Positions 34,399 to 42,900 of a DNA stretch of 64,000 nt are shown piece after piece. The translations under genes were made by a program, and so were the position numbers. The stretch comes from Halopseudomonas sabulinigri. GTDB taxonomy: Bacteria > Pseudomonadota > Gammaproteobacteria > Pseudomonadales > Pseudomonadaceae. Under the pieces are notes generated by a model that saw only the letters and a list, made by a program, of their open reading frames with translations, made no database searches and was not told the origin of the DNA. The stretch covers positions 1 through 64,000 of the forward strand of contig DRHT01000052.1 of the NCBI GenBank assembly GCA_011053055.1, written 5' to 3'. The first letter of the stretch is position 1. Every line of letters begins with the position of its first letter.

Positions 34399-35211
34399 AT
34401 GTCTACTAAACTTATGCCGACCGTCTTTCTGCCTCACGGCGCAGGTCCCTGCTTCTTTATGGAGTGGGAGCCTGCTGATACCTGGCAACGCATGGAGACC
34501 TGGTTGCGCGAGTTACTGCCAACACTGGGCGTTAAGCCCCGCGCGCTGCTGGTGATCTCTGCCCATTGGGAAGAGCCGGTTTTTACCCTGAACAGCCAGC
34601 CCGCTCCTGGGCTGCTGTATGACTACTACGGGTTTCCTGCGCATACTTACCAGTTGCAATGGCCGGCACCGGGAGCGCCCGAGCTGGCAACTCAGGTGGC
34701 TGGATTGCTTGACGAAGTGGGTTTAGCGGTTGCCACCGATCATCAACGTGGGTTTGATCACGGCGTTTTCGTACCGCTTAAATTGGTCTGCCCCCAGGCT
34801 GATATTCCGGTACTGCAGCTATCGCTGCGGGCGGATATGGATGCCGCTGCACATATCGCTTTAGGTCAAGCCCTAGCACCGATGCGTGAACAGGGTGTAC
34901 TGATTATCGGTAGTGGCATGAGCTTTCACAACATTTCGTTGATGCGCGCGAATTTGGCCAAATCTAACCCCGCGGGGCAAGTATTCGATGAATGGCTGGC
35001 CGAGGCGGTGACCTTGCCTGAGGTTGAGCGCAACCAAGCTCTTACGGACTGGCTGCAGGCGCCCGGCGCACGCTTGGCGCACCCGGATGCTGAACACCTC
35101 TTGCCGTTGCATGTGGTTACTGGCGCGGCAGGTGTTGATGTTGGTGTTGTGGCTTTCCGCGAAGTGGTAATGGGGGTGCCGTTGGCGGGGTATGTATTTG
35201 GTGGGCACTAG
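34399..35211 (+). CDS. Class III extradiol ring-cleavage dioxygenase (DODA/YgiD type)
   Basis: A 270-residue enzyme of the LigB superfamily in the branch of plant DOPA dioxygenase and E. coli YgiD. The expected metal-binding histidines are in FLPHGAG (near residue 13), ISAHWEE (about 55), and a later histidine in DHGVFVPL; the catalytic histidine is in the EHLLPLHVV region. These non-haem iron or zinc enzymes open catechol-type rings. Physiological substrate is unknown. ATG 34399 follows a GAGGAG-like site (gcgaggag). Confidence 0.88.
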   Translation: MSTKLMPTVFLPHGAGPCFFMEWEPADTWQRMETWLRELLPTLGVKPRALLVISAHWEEPVFTLNSQPAPGLLYDYYGFPAHTYQLQWPAPGAPELATQVAGLLDEVGLAVATDHQRGFDHGVFVPLKLVCPQADIPVLQLSLRADMDAAAHIALGQALAPMREQGVLIIGSGMSFHNISLMRANLAKSNPAGQVFDEWLAEAVTLPEVERNQALTDWLQAPGARLAHPDAEHLLPLHVVTGAAGVDVGVVAFREVVMGVPLAGYVFGGH

Positions 35212-35500
35212 GGTTCGTCATTTGTTGTGCTGAGCTATTTTTCAAGAGCAGTGAATAGGTTCATTGGAGGTTTCGCCTAGGGCCCCCCAACTGCGCGGCC
35301 CTGAGGATTTGCTGCGTTGCTCGATCTGCCGGGAGTGTGCGTAAACTCGTCGCGCGGCTTCTCAGGCGGGGACTTTGGGGCCGTGCATTCGGTTGGTTTT
35401 GGGGTAAGACTGGAGGTCAAAAATCTGTACGGACTGGAGGAGAGCCCTCCAGTGAGCCAGTTGACTCCAATCCATGATACTCCGCGAGGATGGACTATTT

Positions 35501-36286
35501 ATGACGAGCCAAAGTGCCGATGTGCAACTGCGCGACCCGGGGTTGCAAGCCGCGCTGTGTGCGGCCCAGCGGGTGGTGGTTTTCAGTGGCGCGGGGGTAT
35601 CGGCGGAAAGCGGTATAGCAACCTTTCGCGATAGCCTGATTGGGCTTTGGCAGAATTTTGACCCCGCTCGACTGGCCACAGTGGCAGCCTTTGAGCAGGA
35701 CCCGGAACTGGTCTGGGGCTGGTACGAGTGGCGGCGTATGCAAGTATTGGCCGCGCAGCCGAACGCGGCGCATCTGGCCATCGCGGCGTTGGCGAACACT
35801 AACCTTGAGTTGACGGTGATTACGCAGAACGTGGATGACCTACACGAGCGTGCGGGCAGTGCCCAGGTGTTGCACCTGCACGGGAGCTTGCATCAGCCGC
35901 GGTGCCATGCGTGTGGGGAGGCGCACCGATTGCCGCCTGAGGCGCCTCGCGAGCCGACCGGTGGGCGTCGGTTGTCGCCGCCGATCTGTGCGCACTGTGC
36001 CGGCATGGTGCGTCCAGGCGTTGTCTGGTTTGGTGAGGCTTTACCGGAGCACAGCTTGCAGCAAGCGTTTGAGACTGCTGCGGACTGTGATCTGTTACTG
36101 TCGGTGGGCACCTCAGGTGTGGTTTACCCTGCGGCTCAAGTCCCGGAAATCGCGCTGCGCTCGGGAGCTGCGGTTATTCATATCAATCCGCAACGTCAAC
36201 TGCTAGGTATCGGTAGGGAATGGGCGCTGGCAGGGCCGGCAGCCGAGTGGATGCCGAGACTGGTCAAAACGTTGTTGAGCAGGTGA
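35501..36286 (+). CDS. cobB: Sirtuin NAD-dependent deacylase, class III type
   Basis: A 261-residue sirtuin that removes acyl groups from lysines using NAD+. It has the NAD motif GAGVSAESGIATFRD, TQNVDDLHERAGS, and the catalytic histidine at about 127 (LHGSLH). The zinc cysteines are CHAC (135, 138) and CAHC (163, 166). Tyr75 and Arg78 (YEWR) fit the class III signature that favours succinyl- or malonyl-lysine. ATG 35501 with GAGGA ten bases upstream is preferred to an earlier start at 35474. It is a lone gene before nnrS. Confidence 0.9.
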   Translation: MTSQSADVQLRDPGLQAALCAAQRVVVFSGAGVSAESGIATFRDSLIGLWQNFDPARLATVAAFEQDPELVWGWYEWRRMQVLAAQPNAAHLAIAALANTNLELTVITQNVDDLHERAGSAQVLHLHGSLHQPRCHACGEAHRLPPEAPREPTGGRRLSPPICAHCAGMVRPGVVWFGEALPEHSLQQAFETAADCDLLLSVGTSGVVYPAAQVPEIALRSGAAVIHINPQRQLLGIGREWALAGPAAEWMPRLVKTLLSR

Positions 36287-36344
36287 GCCCTCGAATGTGC
36301 GCCTTCAGCTACTCTGCGCTGTGTAAGACTCCAATGAGATACCC

Positions 36345-37514
36345 ATGAAACCAATTGTATTGTCCGTGTTTAATCTGGCCTTCAGGCCTTTCTTTCTGCT
36401 TGGCAGTTTACTGGCCCTGCTCGGCGTGGCGCTTTGGGTATCGGCGCTCAGCGGTCATCCCTTAGGTGATCAGCCAGTGGGTGGCTGGCTGGTGTGGCAT
36501 CAGCACGAACTGGTTTTTGGTTTCACCGGCGCCATCATCGGTGGCTTCCTGTTAACCGCGGTACAAAGCTGGACGGGTCGACCGGGGCTAGCCGGCTTCC
36601 CTTTAGCGTTGCTGGTCCTGTTGTGGTTGCTGGGTCGTATAAGCTGGTTTCAATCAATCCCGCCGGTGTTGTTGCTGGTGCTTAATCTGTCGTTTTTGCT
36701 GGGCGTGGCGGTAGTCATGGCCCGCATGTTGTGGGCGGTCCGACAGGCGCGTAATTATCCAATTGTGCTGGTGTTGCTGCTCCTAACCGGCGTGCAAGGT
36801 ATGCAGCTATACGGCGTCGCTAGTGGCGATTATGCATTGGCACAACGTGCTGTGCTGGCGGCTATCTGGCTAGTGGCGGCAATGATGGGTTTGATTGGCG
36901 GGCGGGTAATTCCCTTTTTTACCCAGCGCGGCTTGGGCCATGAGCAGGGCGTTAGTGCGTGGCCTTGGTTGGACTGGGCGCTGCTGTTGGGTAGCGTGTT
37001 GGTTGCGGTATTGTTCGCTCTAGGCTTTGCACTGTACCCCCATCCGTTGACCGGCCTGCTATTTGGGCTCCTGGCGGCGGGGCACATGGTGCGTCTGCTG
37101 CGCTGGTTTAGTCCGGCGTTACTGCGAGTTCCACTGTTGTGGTCCCTGCATCTGGCCTATGCCTGGATGGTGCTGGCCTTCGCAGGTGCGGCGTTGTGGC
37201 AGTGCGGCTGGCTGACGAACTTAAGTACGCTGGTGCATGCGCTGACTGTGGGCGGCATTGGCGGCATGATTCTGGCCATGCTGGCGCGGGTAACACTAGG
37301 GCATACGGGACGAGCGCTGACGTTACCGCGCGGCTTTGTCGCGGCGCTGGTGCTGATTAATTTAGCGGCAGTGGTGCGGGTTTTTGGCGTTGATCTTTGG
37401 TACTTGCCGTCGCTATGGCTGGCGGCGGTAAGTTGGAGTGCAGCTTTTGGGCTGTATCTGATCGTTTATGGACCAATGCTGCTACGCCCCAGACCAGACG
37501 GTAAGGCAGGCTAA
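36345..37514 (+). CDS. nnrS: NnrS family haem/copper membrane protein
   Basis: A 389-residue integral membrane protein with about twelve helices. The N-terminal FNLAFRPFFLLGSL and WHQHELVFGFTGAIIGGFLLTA blocks and the later GGRVIPFFTQRGL are hallmarks of NnrS, which contains haem and copper and protects against nitric oxide stress. No denitrification genes are in view, so the role here is probably protective. It starts 58 bases after the sirtuin gene. Confidence 0.9.
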   Translation: MKPIVLSVFNLAFRPFFLLGSLLALLGVALWVSALSGHPLGDQPVGGWLVWHQHELVFGFTGAIIGGFLLTAVQSWTGRPGLAGFPLALLVLLWLLGRISWFQSIPPVLLLVLNLSFLLGVAVVMARMLWAVRQARNYPIVLVLLLLTGVQGMQLYGVASGDYALAQRAVLAAIWLVAAMMGLIGGRVIPFFTQRGLGHEQGVSAWPWLDWALLLGSVLVAVLFALGFALYPHPLTGLLFGLLAAGHMVRLLRWFSPALLRVPLLWSLHLAYAWMVLAFAGAALWQCGWLTNLSTLVHALTVGGIGGMILAMLARVTLGHTGRALTLPRGFVAALVLINLAAVVRVFGVDLWYLPSLWLAAVSWSAAFGLYLIVYGPMLLRPRPDGKAG

Positions 37515-37544
37515 ACAGGCAGCAGCATGACAGCTGCTGCCTGT
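37515..37544. terminator. Hairpin between converging nnrS and a small zinc-finger gene
   Basis: A perfect 12-bp stem, ACAGGCAGCAGC (37515-37526) with GCTGCTGCCTGT (37533-37544). There is no T-run rightward; leftward it is followed by TTTAGCC. It can weakly end the small gene at 37554 and fold the end of the nnrS transcript. Confidence 0.55.
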
Positions 37545-37553
37545 GCAAATAAC

Positions 37554-37832
37554 TCAAACGTAGGACTGATTGCCAAAACCACGCGGCAGCCGCTGCGGGC
37601 CCTTGATCTCTGCCAAACGGTTGCTCCACGCGGCACGCCAAGCGCTGGAATGTGTGTGCTCGTTTTTGCGTGCAGCTCTGCGCGCGGCGTTACGTTGGTC
37701 TTTACGTGCTTGCTTGTACACGTCGGTATTACGGCAGTTGCGGCATTTGACCTTGTTCAGAGTGGTGCTGCTTGTGAGGTCGCCTTCGCGGCCACAGGCA
37801 AGATGTCCGTCGTGCATGAAATGCGTAATCAT
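37554..37832 (-). CDS. Small zinc-finger-like protein, basic C-terminal half
   Basis: A 92-residue protein not recognised as a named family. His10, Cys13, Cys30 and Cys33 (H-x2-C then VKCRNC) look like a CHCC zinc site; similar short proteins occur in phages and plasmids. The second half is rich in Arg, Lys and Ala (KDQRNAARRAARKNE) and probably helical and nucleic-acid binding. A strong AAGGAGA lies seven bases before ATG 37832, which supports a real gene. It sits alone between nnrS and a Cache protein with a bidirectional terminator nearby. Function cannot be assigned. Confidence 0.65.
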   Translation of the reverse strand: MITHFMHDGHLACGREGDLTSSTTLNKVKCRNCRNTDVYKQARKDQRNAARRAARKNEHTHSSAWRAAWSNRLAEIKGPQRLPRGFGNQSYV

Positions 37833-37964
37833 GGGTACTTCTCCTTGTTATTGACTGTGGAGCCGACAGCGCGTGCACATGGATTCGGCACTTTTCTGTG
37901 GCACTGTTGATATGGACCTGCGCGCTTCGCTTAGGTTCGCAGAGGTGGCGTTTAATGAGACCTG

Positions 37965-38010
37965 TGCAACAAAAAACCGGCCTATAAATGCGGGCCGGTT
38001 TTTGTTGTTG
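37965..38010. terminator. Bidirectional terminator for the Cache protein gene
   Basis: CAAC and A-run plus ACCGGCC on the left mirror GGCCGGTTTTTGTTG on the right, giving a long stem around a ten-base loop (ATAAATGC region). It ends the leftward gene at 38035 and could block readthrough in the other direction. Confidence 0.85.
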
Positions 38011-38034
38011 CCGATGGGTTAAAGCCGTTTGGCG

Positions 38035-38913
38035 TTACTCTGCCGCAGGCTCGATCTCTTGGTAGTAACCGACCGCTACCAGATAATCACCCACCTTGCG
38101 GATCAGCGTTTCTTTCTCCTCGGTTTTACCCGTTACCGGATTAGGCCACTCGTAAGTCACTGAGTTTTCGCCGGCTTCGGCGGCATCGATCAGCTTCTGA
38201 CCCACGCGGATACCGTCCTGGTTTTTCATGTCCGGAAAGTGGATGCCGATCAGGCGACGGTTGTAGCCGTGTGCGACCATGGTTTGGCTGTCGAGGTCAG
38301 CTACGAAGACGTACAAATCATCGCGGTTGAACTCAGGATCCAGACGGTTGACGCGCTCTATGGTGCCTTTGGCATCGGTTTGTACTGCTTGGGCAGCGTC
38401 GTCCAGCAGTTGTTCGGCGGCAGCTGGGCTGGAGCGGTTGACGAAATAACCCACAGCGAATGACTTGTCGTCATACAGTTGATAATAAACGCGCTTGCGC
38501 TCGACCTTGCCGTCACGCCAGTTTTTCCAGCGGTACTCGTCGCTGTGGATCTGCTCTGAATCTGGCTGTTGCAGTGCAGTGGCCAAATGCTGCTTCAGCT
38601 CATCATCCAGCAGCGGTGAAATATCACGGCCGATCAAGGCGGCAGAAGGGCCGCCGGCGGCGAGCATGTGGCCTTCGCGATCCATGACGTAGACGTACAA
38701 ATCACCATCGGTAAACTCGCCCTGACGACTAAATTTGGCGAAGGCGGTATTGCCTTCCTCTTTGTAAAGGTCGACGGCTTTGTGCAGCAACGCCGAGGCG
38801 CGGGCAGCTTCTTCTTCGTAGCCGGGGGCAACCGACGTATCTGCCATGCTGGTGGTAGATAGCAATGACAGCAGAGCCATCGCAGCAAGCAGGGCGGGGG
38901 TAAATAATTTCAT
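38035..38913 (-). CDS. Periplasmic protein with two Cache-type sensor domains
   Basis: A 292-residue secreted protein: signal peptide to about residue 25 (SMADTS), then two Cache_2-like modules. Each has the DLYVYVMDREG or DLYVFVADLDS strand and a following GPSAALIGRD or YNRRLIGIHF segment, so one is a duplicate of the other. There is no second membrane helix, HAMP, kinase or chemoreceptor part, so it is a soluble periplasmic ligand binder that needs a partner. AGAGGA is six bases before ATG 38913, favouring it over the ATG at 38919. Ligand unknown. Confidence 0.82.
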   Translation of the reverse strand: MKLFTPALLAAMALLSLLSTTSMADTSVAPGYEEEAARASALLHKAVDLYKEEGNTAFAKFSRQGEFTDGDLYVYVMDREGHMLAAGGPSAALIGRDISPLLDDELKQHLATALQQPDSEQIHSDEYRWKNWRDGKVERKRVYYQLYDDKSFAVGYFVNRSSPAAAEQLLDDAAQAVQTDAKGTIERVNRLDPEFNRDDLYVFVADLDSQTMVAHGYNRRLIGIHFPDMKNQDGIRVGQKLIDAAEAGENSVTYEWPNPVTGKTEEKETLIRKVGDYLVAVGYYQEIEPAAE

Positions 38914-39119
38914 ATGCATTCCTCTGCGGGATTTGAACGTCTTGTTGGACGCATAGATACGCGTCCCTGTTCCAGCTTAGGAGTATACCCAGCTCTGTCT
39001 AGGGTCTGTTGACGTTTCATCGTAACCGCTCTGGCTGGGGCCAATTCGTCTTGGGTCGTGACGGCATAACAGCAGGTCCCGATGGCTGCCGTTATGCGCT
39101 GGAGCAATACCTTCTGGAA

Positions 39120-40517
39120 TTAGAGGTAAATCCGCTGCATCACTTTCTCGTGTTCACGCAGTAGAGTGGGAATCTGATGATCGATCAGACGTCCCTCGGC
39201 CACCCGCATACGGCCATTGACCCAACTGTGACTGGTGGTGAAAGGGCCACACATGATGAGTGCGGCAAGTGGGTCACGCTGGGTGCCTGCAAAAGACAGG
39301 TGCTCGGTGCTCACGGCAATGATGTCTGCGCTCATGCCGGCAGCCAGATAACCGATGTCATCCCGCCCGAGCAATCTAGCACCGCCACGGGTGGCCATTT
39401 CCAGCGCTTCGCGGGCCGATAGCGCGCCCGGATCGCCACCGAAACCGCCGCGCCCACCGGGTGCTTCCGAGCCGTAGCGCGCGGGCGCAACGCGCTGGAG
39501 CAACTGGGCCAAACGAGCCTCCAGAAAAAGATTGCTGGAGTCATTGGATGCGGAGCCGTCCACGCCCAGGCCCACCGGTACGCCGGCATCGAGCATCTGT
39601 CGTACTTTGGCGATGCCCTGACCGCAACGCATATTGGCGCTTGGGCAATGGGTAACGCCGGTTCCGGTTTGTGCAAAGAGGGCAATCTCGGCGTCATCCA
39701 GAAAAATGCCATGCGCGAACCAAACGTCGTCGCCAATCCAATCGACCGATTCGGCGAAGGCAACCGAGCGCATACCGTAGATCTGCTGGCAGTACTCCTC
39801 TTCGTCCAGCTCTTCCGCCAGATGCGAATGCAGGCGCACGCCAGGGTACTTGCGCGCCAGTTGCGCGGCGTCCTTCATCAGTCCGGGGGTAACCGAGAAT
39901 GGGGAACAGGGCGCCAGGGTGATGCGCAGCATCGATTGCGCTGCCGGGTCGTGATAGCGCTGAATCAGGCGTTCAGCGTCACGCAGTATGTCTTCTTCTT
40001 TCTCCACGCAGTTATCCGGCGGCAGCCCGCCCTGGCTCTGGCCGCGTGACATAGCGCCGCGCGAAGCGTGGAAGCGAATACCCATTTCGTCGGCTGCGGC
40101 GATCTGACTATCGAGCGTTGAGCCGTTGGGCAACATGTACAGATGGTCTGCTGCGGTGGTGCAGCCGGACAGCAGCAACTCGGCCATGGCGACCTTACTG
40201 CTGACGTGAATGGCATTGTCGTCGAGCTTGGCCCAGATCGGGTACAGCGTATTCAGCCAGGTAAACAGCTCGTCATCCTGCGCCATCACACGGGTGAGGT
40301 TCTGATACATGTGGTGGTGGGTATTGACCATGCCGGGCATCACCACGTGGCCGCGCAGATCGTGTGTCTGCGTGACGGCGATATCCGGTTTGTCGGCGCT
40401 GGCGCCCACCCAGAGGATGGTGTTGCCGTCGATCAAAATGGCGCCGTCGCGGATTTCGCGGCGCTGATCGTCAAAGGTGGCGAGGTAATCGATATGGTCG
40501 AGTAGTTGAATGCTCAT
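39120..40517 (-). CDS. 8-oxoguanine deaminase-like amidohydrolase
   Basis: A 465-residue metal-dependent amidohydrolase. The HHHMYQNL segment near residue 67 is characteristic of the 8-oxoguanine/isocytosine deaminase group. Later residues SHLAEE (His), AHGIFLD (His) and LGVDGSASND (Asp) complete the mononuclear metal site. It probably deaminates 8-oxoguanine or a related purine to urate or a similar product. ATG 40517 has AAGG seven bases upstream. The longer frame to 40556 adds residues with no support. It is alone, with coding-like debris upstream. Confidence 0.85.
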   Translation of the reverse strand: MSIQLLDHIDYLATFDDQRREIRDGAILIDGNTILWVGASADKPDIAVTQTHDLRGHVVMPGMVNTHHHMYQNLTRVMAQDDELFTWLNTLYPIWAKLDDNAIHVSSKVAMAELLLSGCTTAADHLYMLPNGSTLDSQIAAADEMGIRFHASRGAMSRGQSQGGLPPDNCVEKEEDILRDAERLIQRYHDPAAQSMLRITLAPCSPFSVTPGLMKDAAQLARKYPGVRLHSHLAEELDEEEYCQQIYGMRSVAFAESVDWIGDDVWFAHGIFLDDAEIALFAQTGTGVTHCPSANMRCGQGIAKVRQMLDAGVPVGLGVDGSASNDSSNLFLEARLAQLLQRVAPARYGSEAPGGRGGFGGDPGALSAREALEMATRGGARLLGRDDIGYLAAGMSADIIAVSTEHLSFAGTQRDPLAALIMCGPFTTSHSWVNGRMRVAEGRLIDHQIPTLLREHEKVMQRIYL

Positions 40518-40914
40518 GGCTGTGCCTTGTTCAGTGCCAGCCGGCGTGGCTGACATGCAGTCGTATCCGCCAGCGCGTGGGCGATGGCGGTGCAGAGGTT
40601 GTTCAAGTTGGGTGCGTTACGAGGCTGCAGGTCAGCTGAGCTGAAAGGGGAAGGCGGTTTCCTGCCAATGCGGCACATAGCACGCCTGCCAAGCCGCGCG
40701 GCGCAGGCGGTCGGCGTTGGCATTAAGCAGAGTGCTCAGGGAGGAATTCATGTTGCTTGGAGTCCGATTAGTTCATGGGGTGCTAGGCAGCAGAAAATAA
40801 CCAGCAAGGGTTATGCCAGCGTGGGAGTACGTGACGGCAAGATCACCCGCACGGATCTCTGGAACGACAGCGCCTAGTGGATACTCGCTCTTTAGGTCGC
40901 AAAGCCCTGAGCCG
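40518..40914. other. Intergenic stretch with coding-like debris
   Basis: About 400 bases without a full gene. A 39-codon leftward frame (40632-40751) and a rightward frame ending at 40877 (last residues VRDGKITRTDLWNDSA) both show biased, gene-like codons but no clear start signals or domains. They may be the two ends of decayed genes. No promoter is obvious. Confidence 0.4.
40632..40751 (-). CDS. Possible small or remnant open frame, 39 residues
   Basis: The frame has strongly biased third positions and a plausible sequence (NANADRLRRAAWQACYVPHW in part), but the ribosome site is weak and nothing is recognised. It could be the N-terminal remnant of a lost gene upstream of the deaminase, a real micro-protein, or chance. 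Treat as tentative. Confidence 0.3.
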   Translation of the reverse strand: MNSSLSTLLNANADRLRRAAWQACYVPHWQETAFPFQLS

Positions 40915-41745
40915 TTAGGGTTGGCGTGCGATGTGCGTTGGCGATAAATGCTCGGGTAGGTCGCCAAAAGCGCTAGGGGTAACGCCGAGGTGCTTGCGAA
41001 AGGCAGCAATGAAGGCCGAGGTGGAATCGTAGCCGCAGGCCAATGCCACGTCTGTTACCCGCTCGCCTTGCTGCAAGAGGGGTAGGGCGCTGAGTAACCG
41101 CAGGCGCTGGCGCCAGGCGCGAAAGCTGAGGCCGGTATGTTGCTGGAATAAGCGGGTTAATGTCTTTTCTGACAGCCTCAGTTGATCTGCCCAGTCGCCC
41201 AGCTTCTGCGGCAGATCGGGGGTTTGATACAGCGCTTCGCAGAGTGGTTGCAGACGCGGATCGGCCGGCCAGGGTAGATACAACCCGGTTTCTGCGGCGG
41301 CTTGCAGTTGGTCCAGTAGTACGCAGACCAGACGACCGTCGGCACTCTGCTCATCGTACTCGGCGGGCAAGCCGCCAAACTGGCTGATCAACTCACGGGT
41401 CAACGGGTTGATTTCCAGTACTTTGCAATGGCTGGCTGCCCAGGGGATGGCGCTGCGTTCAATATACAGGCTGCGCATTTCGGTGGCGGGCGAGCTGATG
41501 ACCGCGTGCGGCAAATCGGGTGGTACGAGGATTGCTCGTTGCGGTGGTGCAATAAAACGCCCGCGCTGAGTATGTACCGAAAGCACCCCGCGAATTGCGT
41601 AGGATAATTGTGCCCAAGGATGGCTATGCCACTCCGTTGCGGCGCTGCGCTGCAGTGACTCTACGCGGGCGTAGAGTGGCCTCGGCAAGCTGCCTAGGGC
41701 GGGTACCGCACGATGGATTGGCAAGCTTTGTCCGTTTTTCGACAT
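40915..41745 (-). CDS. AraC family regulator with cupin-type N-terminal domain
   Basis: A 276-residue regulator. The N-terminal cupin contains WHSHPWAQLSYAIRG, typical of this small-molecule-responsive group. Two helix-turn-helix motifs are at the C-terminus (LSEKTLTRLFQQHTGLSF and DVALACGYDSTSAFIAAFRKH, ending LGVTPSAF). It is divergent from the SBF-like transporter and probably controls it. The start is uncertain: ATG 41745 gives the usual length, but no strong ribosome site is seen; a GTG at 41784 is possible. Confidence 0.85.
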   Translation of the reverse strand: MSKNGQSLPIHRAVPALGSLPRPLYARVESLQRSAATEWHSHPWAQLSYAIRGVLSVHTQRGRFIAPPQRAILVPPDLPHAVISSPATEMRSLYIERSAIPWAASHCKVLEINPLTRELISQFGGLPAEYDEQSADGRLVCVLLDQLQAAAETGLYLPWPADPRLQPLCEALYQTPDLPQKLGDWADQLRLSEKTLTRLFQQHTGLSFRAWRQRLRLLSALPLLQQGERVTDVALACGYDSTSAFIAAFRKHLGVTPSAFGDLPEHLSPTHIARQP

Positions 41746-41838
41746 TGTGTGGTCAGATCGCGTTAGTCGGTCGTTGAGGTACACAGTAGACTGCAGCCTT
41801 CAACAGTGACAAGTCCCATTATAAAAAGAGAGTTGATT

Positions 41839-42828
41839 ATGGCCAGACCACGTTTTCTCCCCGACAACCTCACCCTTTGCCTTATTGCAGTAGTGATCAC
41901 TGCCAGCGTATTTCCGGTGCATGGGCAGGTAGCCGTGGCCTTTGATGGGCTTACCAATGCAGCTATTGCGCTGTTGTTCTTCATGCATGGTGCCAAGCTG
42001 TCGCGTGAAGCCATCGTTACCGGCATGACGCACTGGAGACTGCATTTTTTGGTGTTCGCCTGCACCTTCATTCTGTTTCCGCTACTGGGTTTGGCCCTTA
42101 AACCGGTGCTGGTGCCACTGGTTGGTGATGAGCTGTATTTAGGAATTCTATTTCTATGCGCCTTGCCTGCTACTGTGCAGTCAGCGATTGCTTTCACCTC
42201 GTTGGCTCGTGGCAACGTCGCGGCGGCTGTTTGTAGCGCCGCCACATCAAGCTTGCTGGGTATCTTCGTCACGCCGCTGCTGGTGCTGCTGATGATTGGT
42301 GCGCAGGCCGGAGATTCCAGCACGTTGGACTCCATTGGCAAAATCGTAGTGCAGTTGCTGCTGCCCTTTATCGCCGGTCAGATCGCCCGTCGCTGGATTG
42401 GTGAGTGGGTCACGCGCAATAAGGCTTGGCTGAAGTCGGTGGATCAAGGCTCTATTCTGTTGGTGGTATTCGGTGCCTTTAGTCATGCGGTAGTGGAGGG
42501 GATCTGGCAGCAGGTGCCACTAGTGCAATTGGCTGGACTGGTGGTGGCGTGTTGTCTGCTGCTGGCGCTGGTACTGTTCATCGTCGCCTTTCTCGCCCGC
42601 CGCGCTGGCTTTAATACCGAGGACCGCATTACCATCCTGTTTGCAGGTTCGAAAAAGAGCCTAGCGACCGGTGTGCCCATGGCGCAGGTGTTGTTTGCCG
42701 GTGGCGCTATCGGCGCGCTGATTCTGCCGCTGATGCTGTTTCACCAGATTCAGTTGATGGTCTGTGCGGTATTGGCGGAGCGTTATGCGCGGCGCCCTGA
42801 AGTGGCGGAGTCAGTAGCTGAAGTGTGA
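41839..42828 (+). CDS. SBF-like transporter (bile acid:sodium symporter superfamily, YfeH-like)
   Basis: A 329-residue membrane protein with about ten helices. The sequence MHGAKLSREAI and AGSKKSLATGVPMAQVLF are typical of the SBF_like/DUF4137 CPA-type branch to which E. coli YfeH belongs. These move organic anions or arsenite-like substrates with Na+; the exact cargo is unknown. ATG 41839, after a weak AGAG site, is preferred to an earlier frame start at 41806. Divergent from the AraC gene. Confidence 0.86.
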   Translation: MARPRFLPDNLTLCLIAVVITASVFPVHGQVAVAFDGLTNAAIALLFFMHGAKLSREAIVTGMTHWRLHFLVFACTFILFPLLGLALKPVLVPLVGDELYLGILFLCALPATVQSAIAFTSLARGNVAAAVCSAATSSLLGIFVTPLLVLLMIGAQAGDSSTLDSIGKIVVQLLLPFIAGQIARRWIGEWVTRNKAWLKSVDQGSILLVVFGAFSHAVVEGIWQQVPLVQLAGLVVACCLLLALVLFIVAFLARRAGFNTEDRITILFAGSKKSLATGVPMAQVLFAGGAIGALILPLMLFHQIQLMVCAVLAERYARRPEVAESVAEV

Positions 42829-42855
42829 GCTTTCACTTAAGGTGCTAAATCTGCG

Positions 42856-42888
42856 AGGGCTGCTCATTCTGTATGGGCGGCCCTTTTT
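42856..42888 (+). terminator. Terminator of the SBF-like transporter gene
   Basis: AGGGCTGCTC and GGGCGGCCCT form an imperfect GC-rich stem followed by TTTTT at 42884-42888. The leftward LysR gene ends just beyond at 42901. Confidence 0.7.
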
Positions 42889-42900
42889 ATTACCGAGTGA

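Noticed and set aside
35317-35634. Rightward frame overlapping the sirtuin start
   Set aside because: No ribosome site, no domain, and it overlaps cobB in another frame.
40584-40877. 97-codon rightward frame
   Set aside because: No start signal; only its tail looks gene-like, so it is listed as debris rather than a gene.
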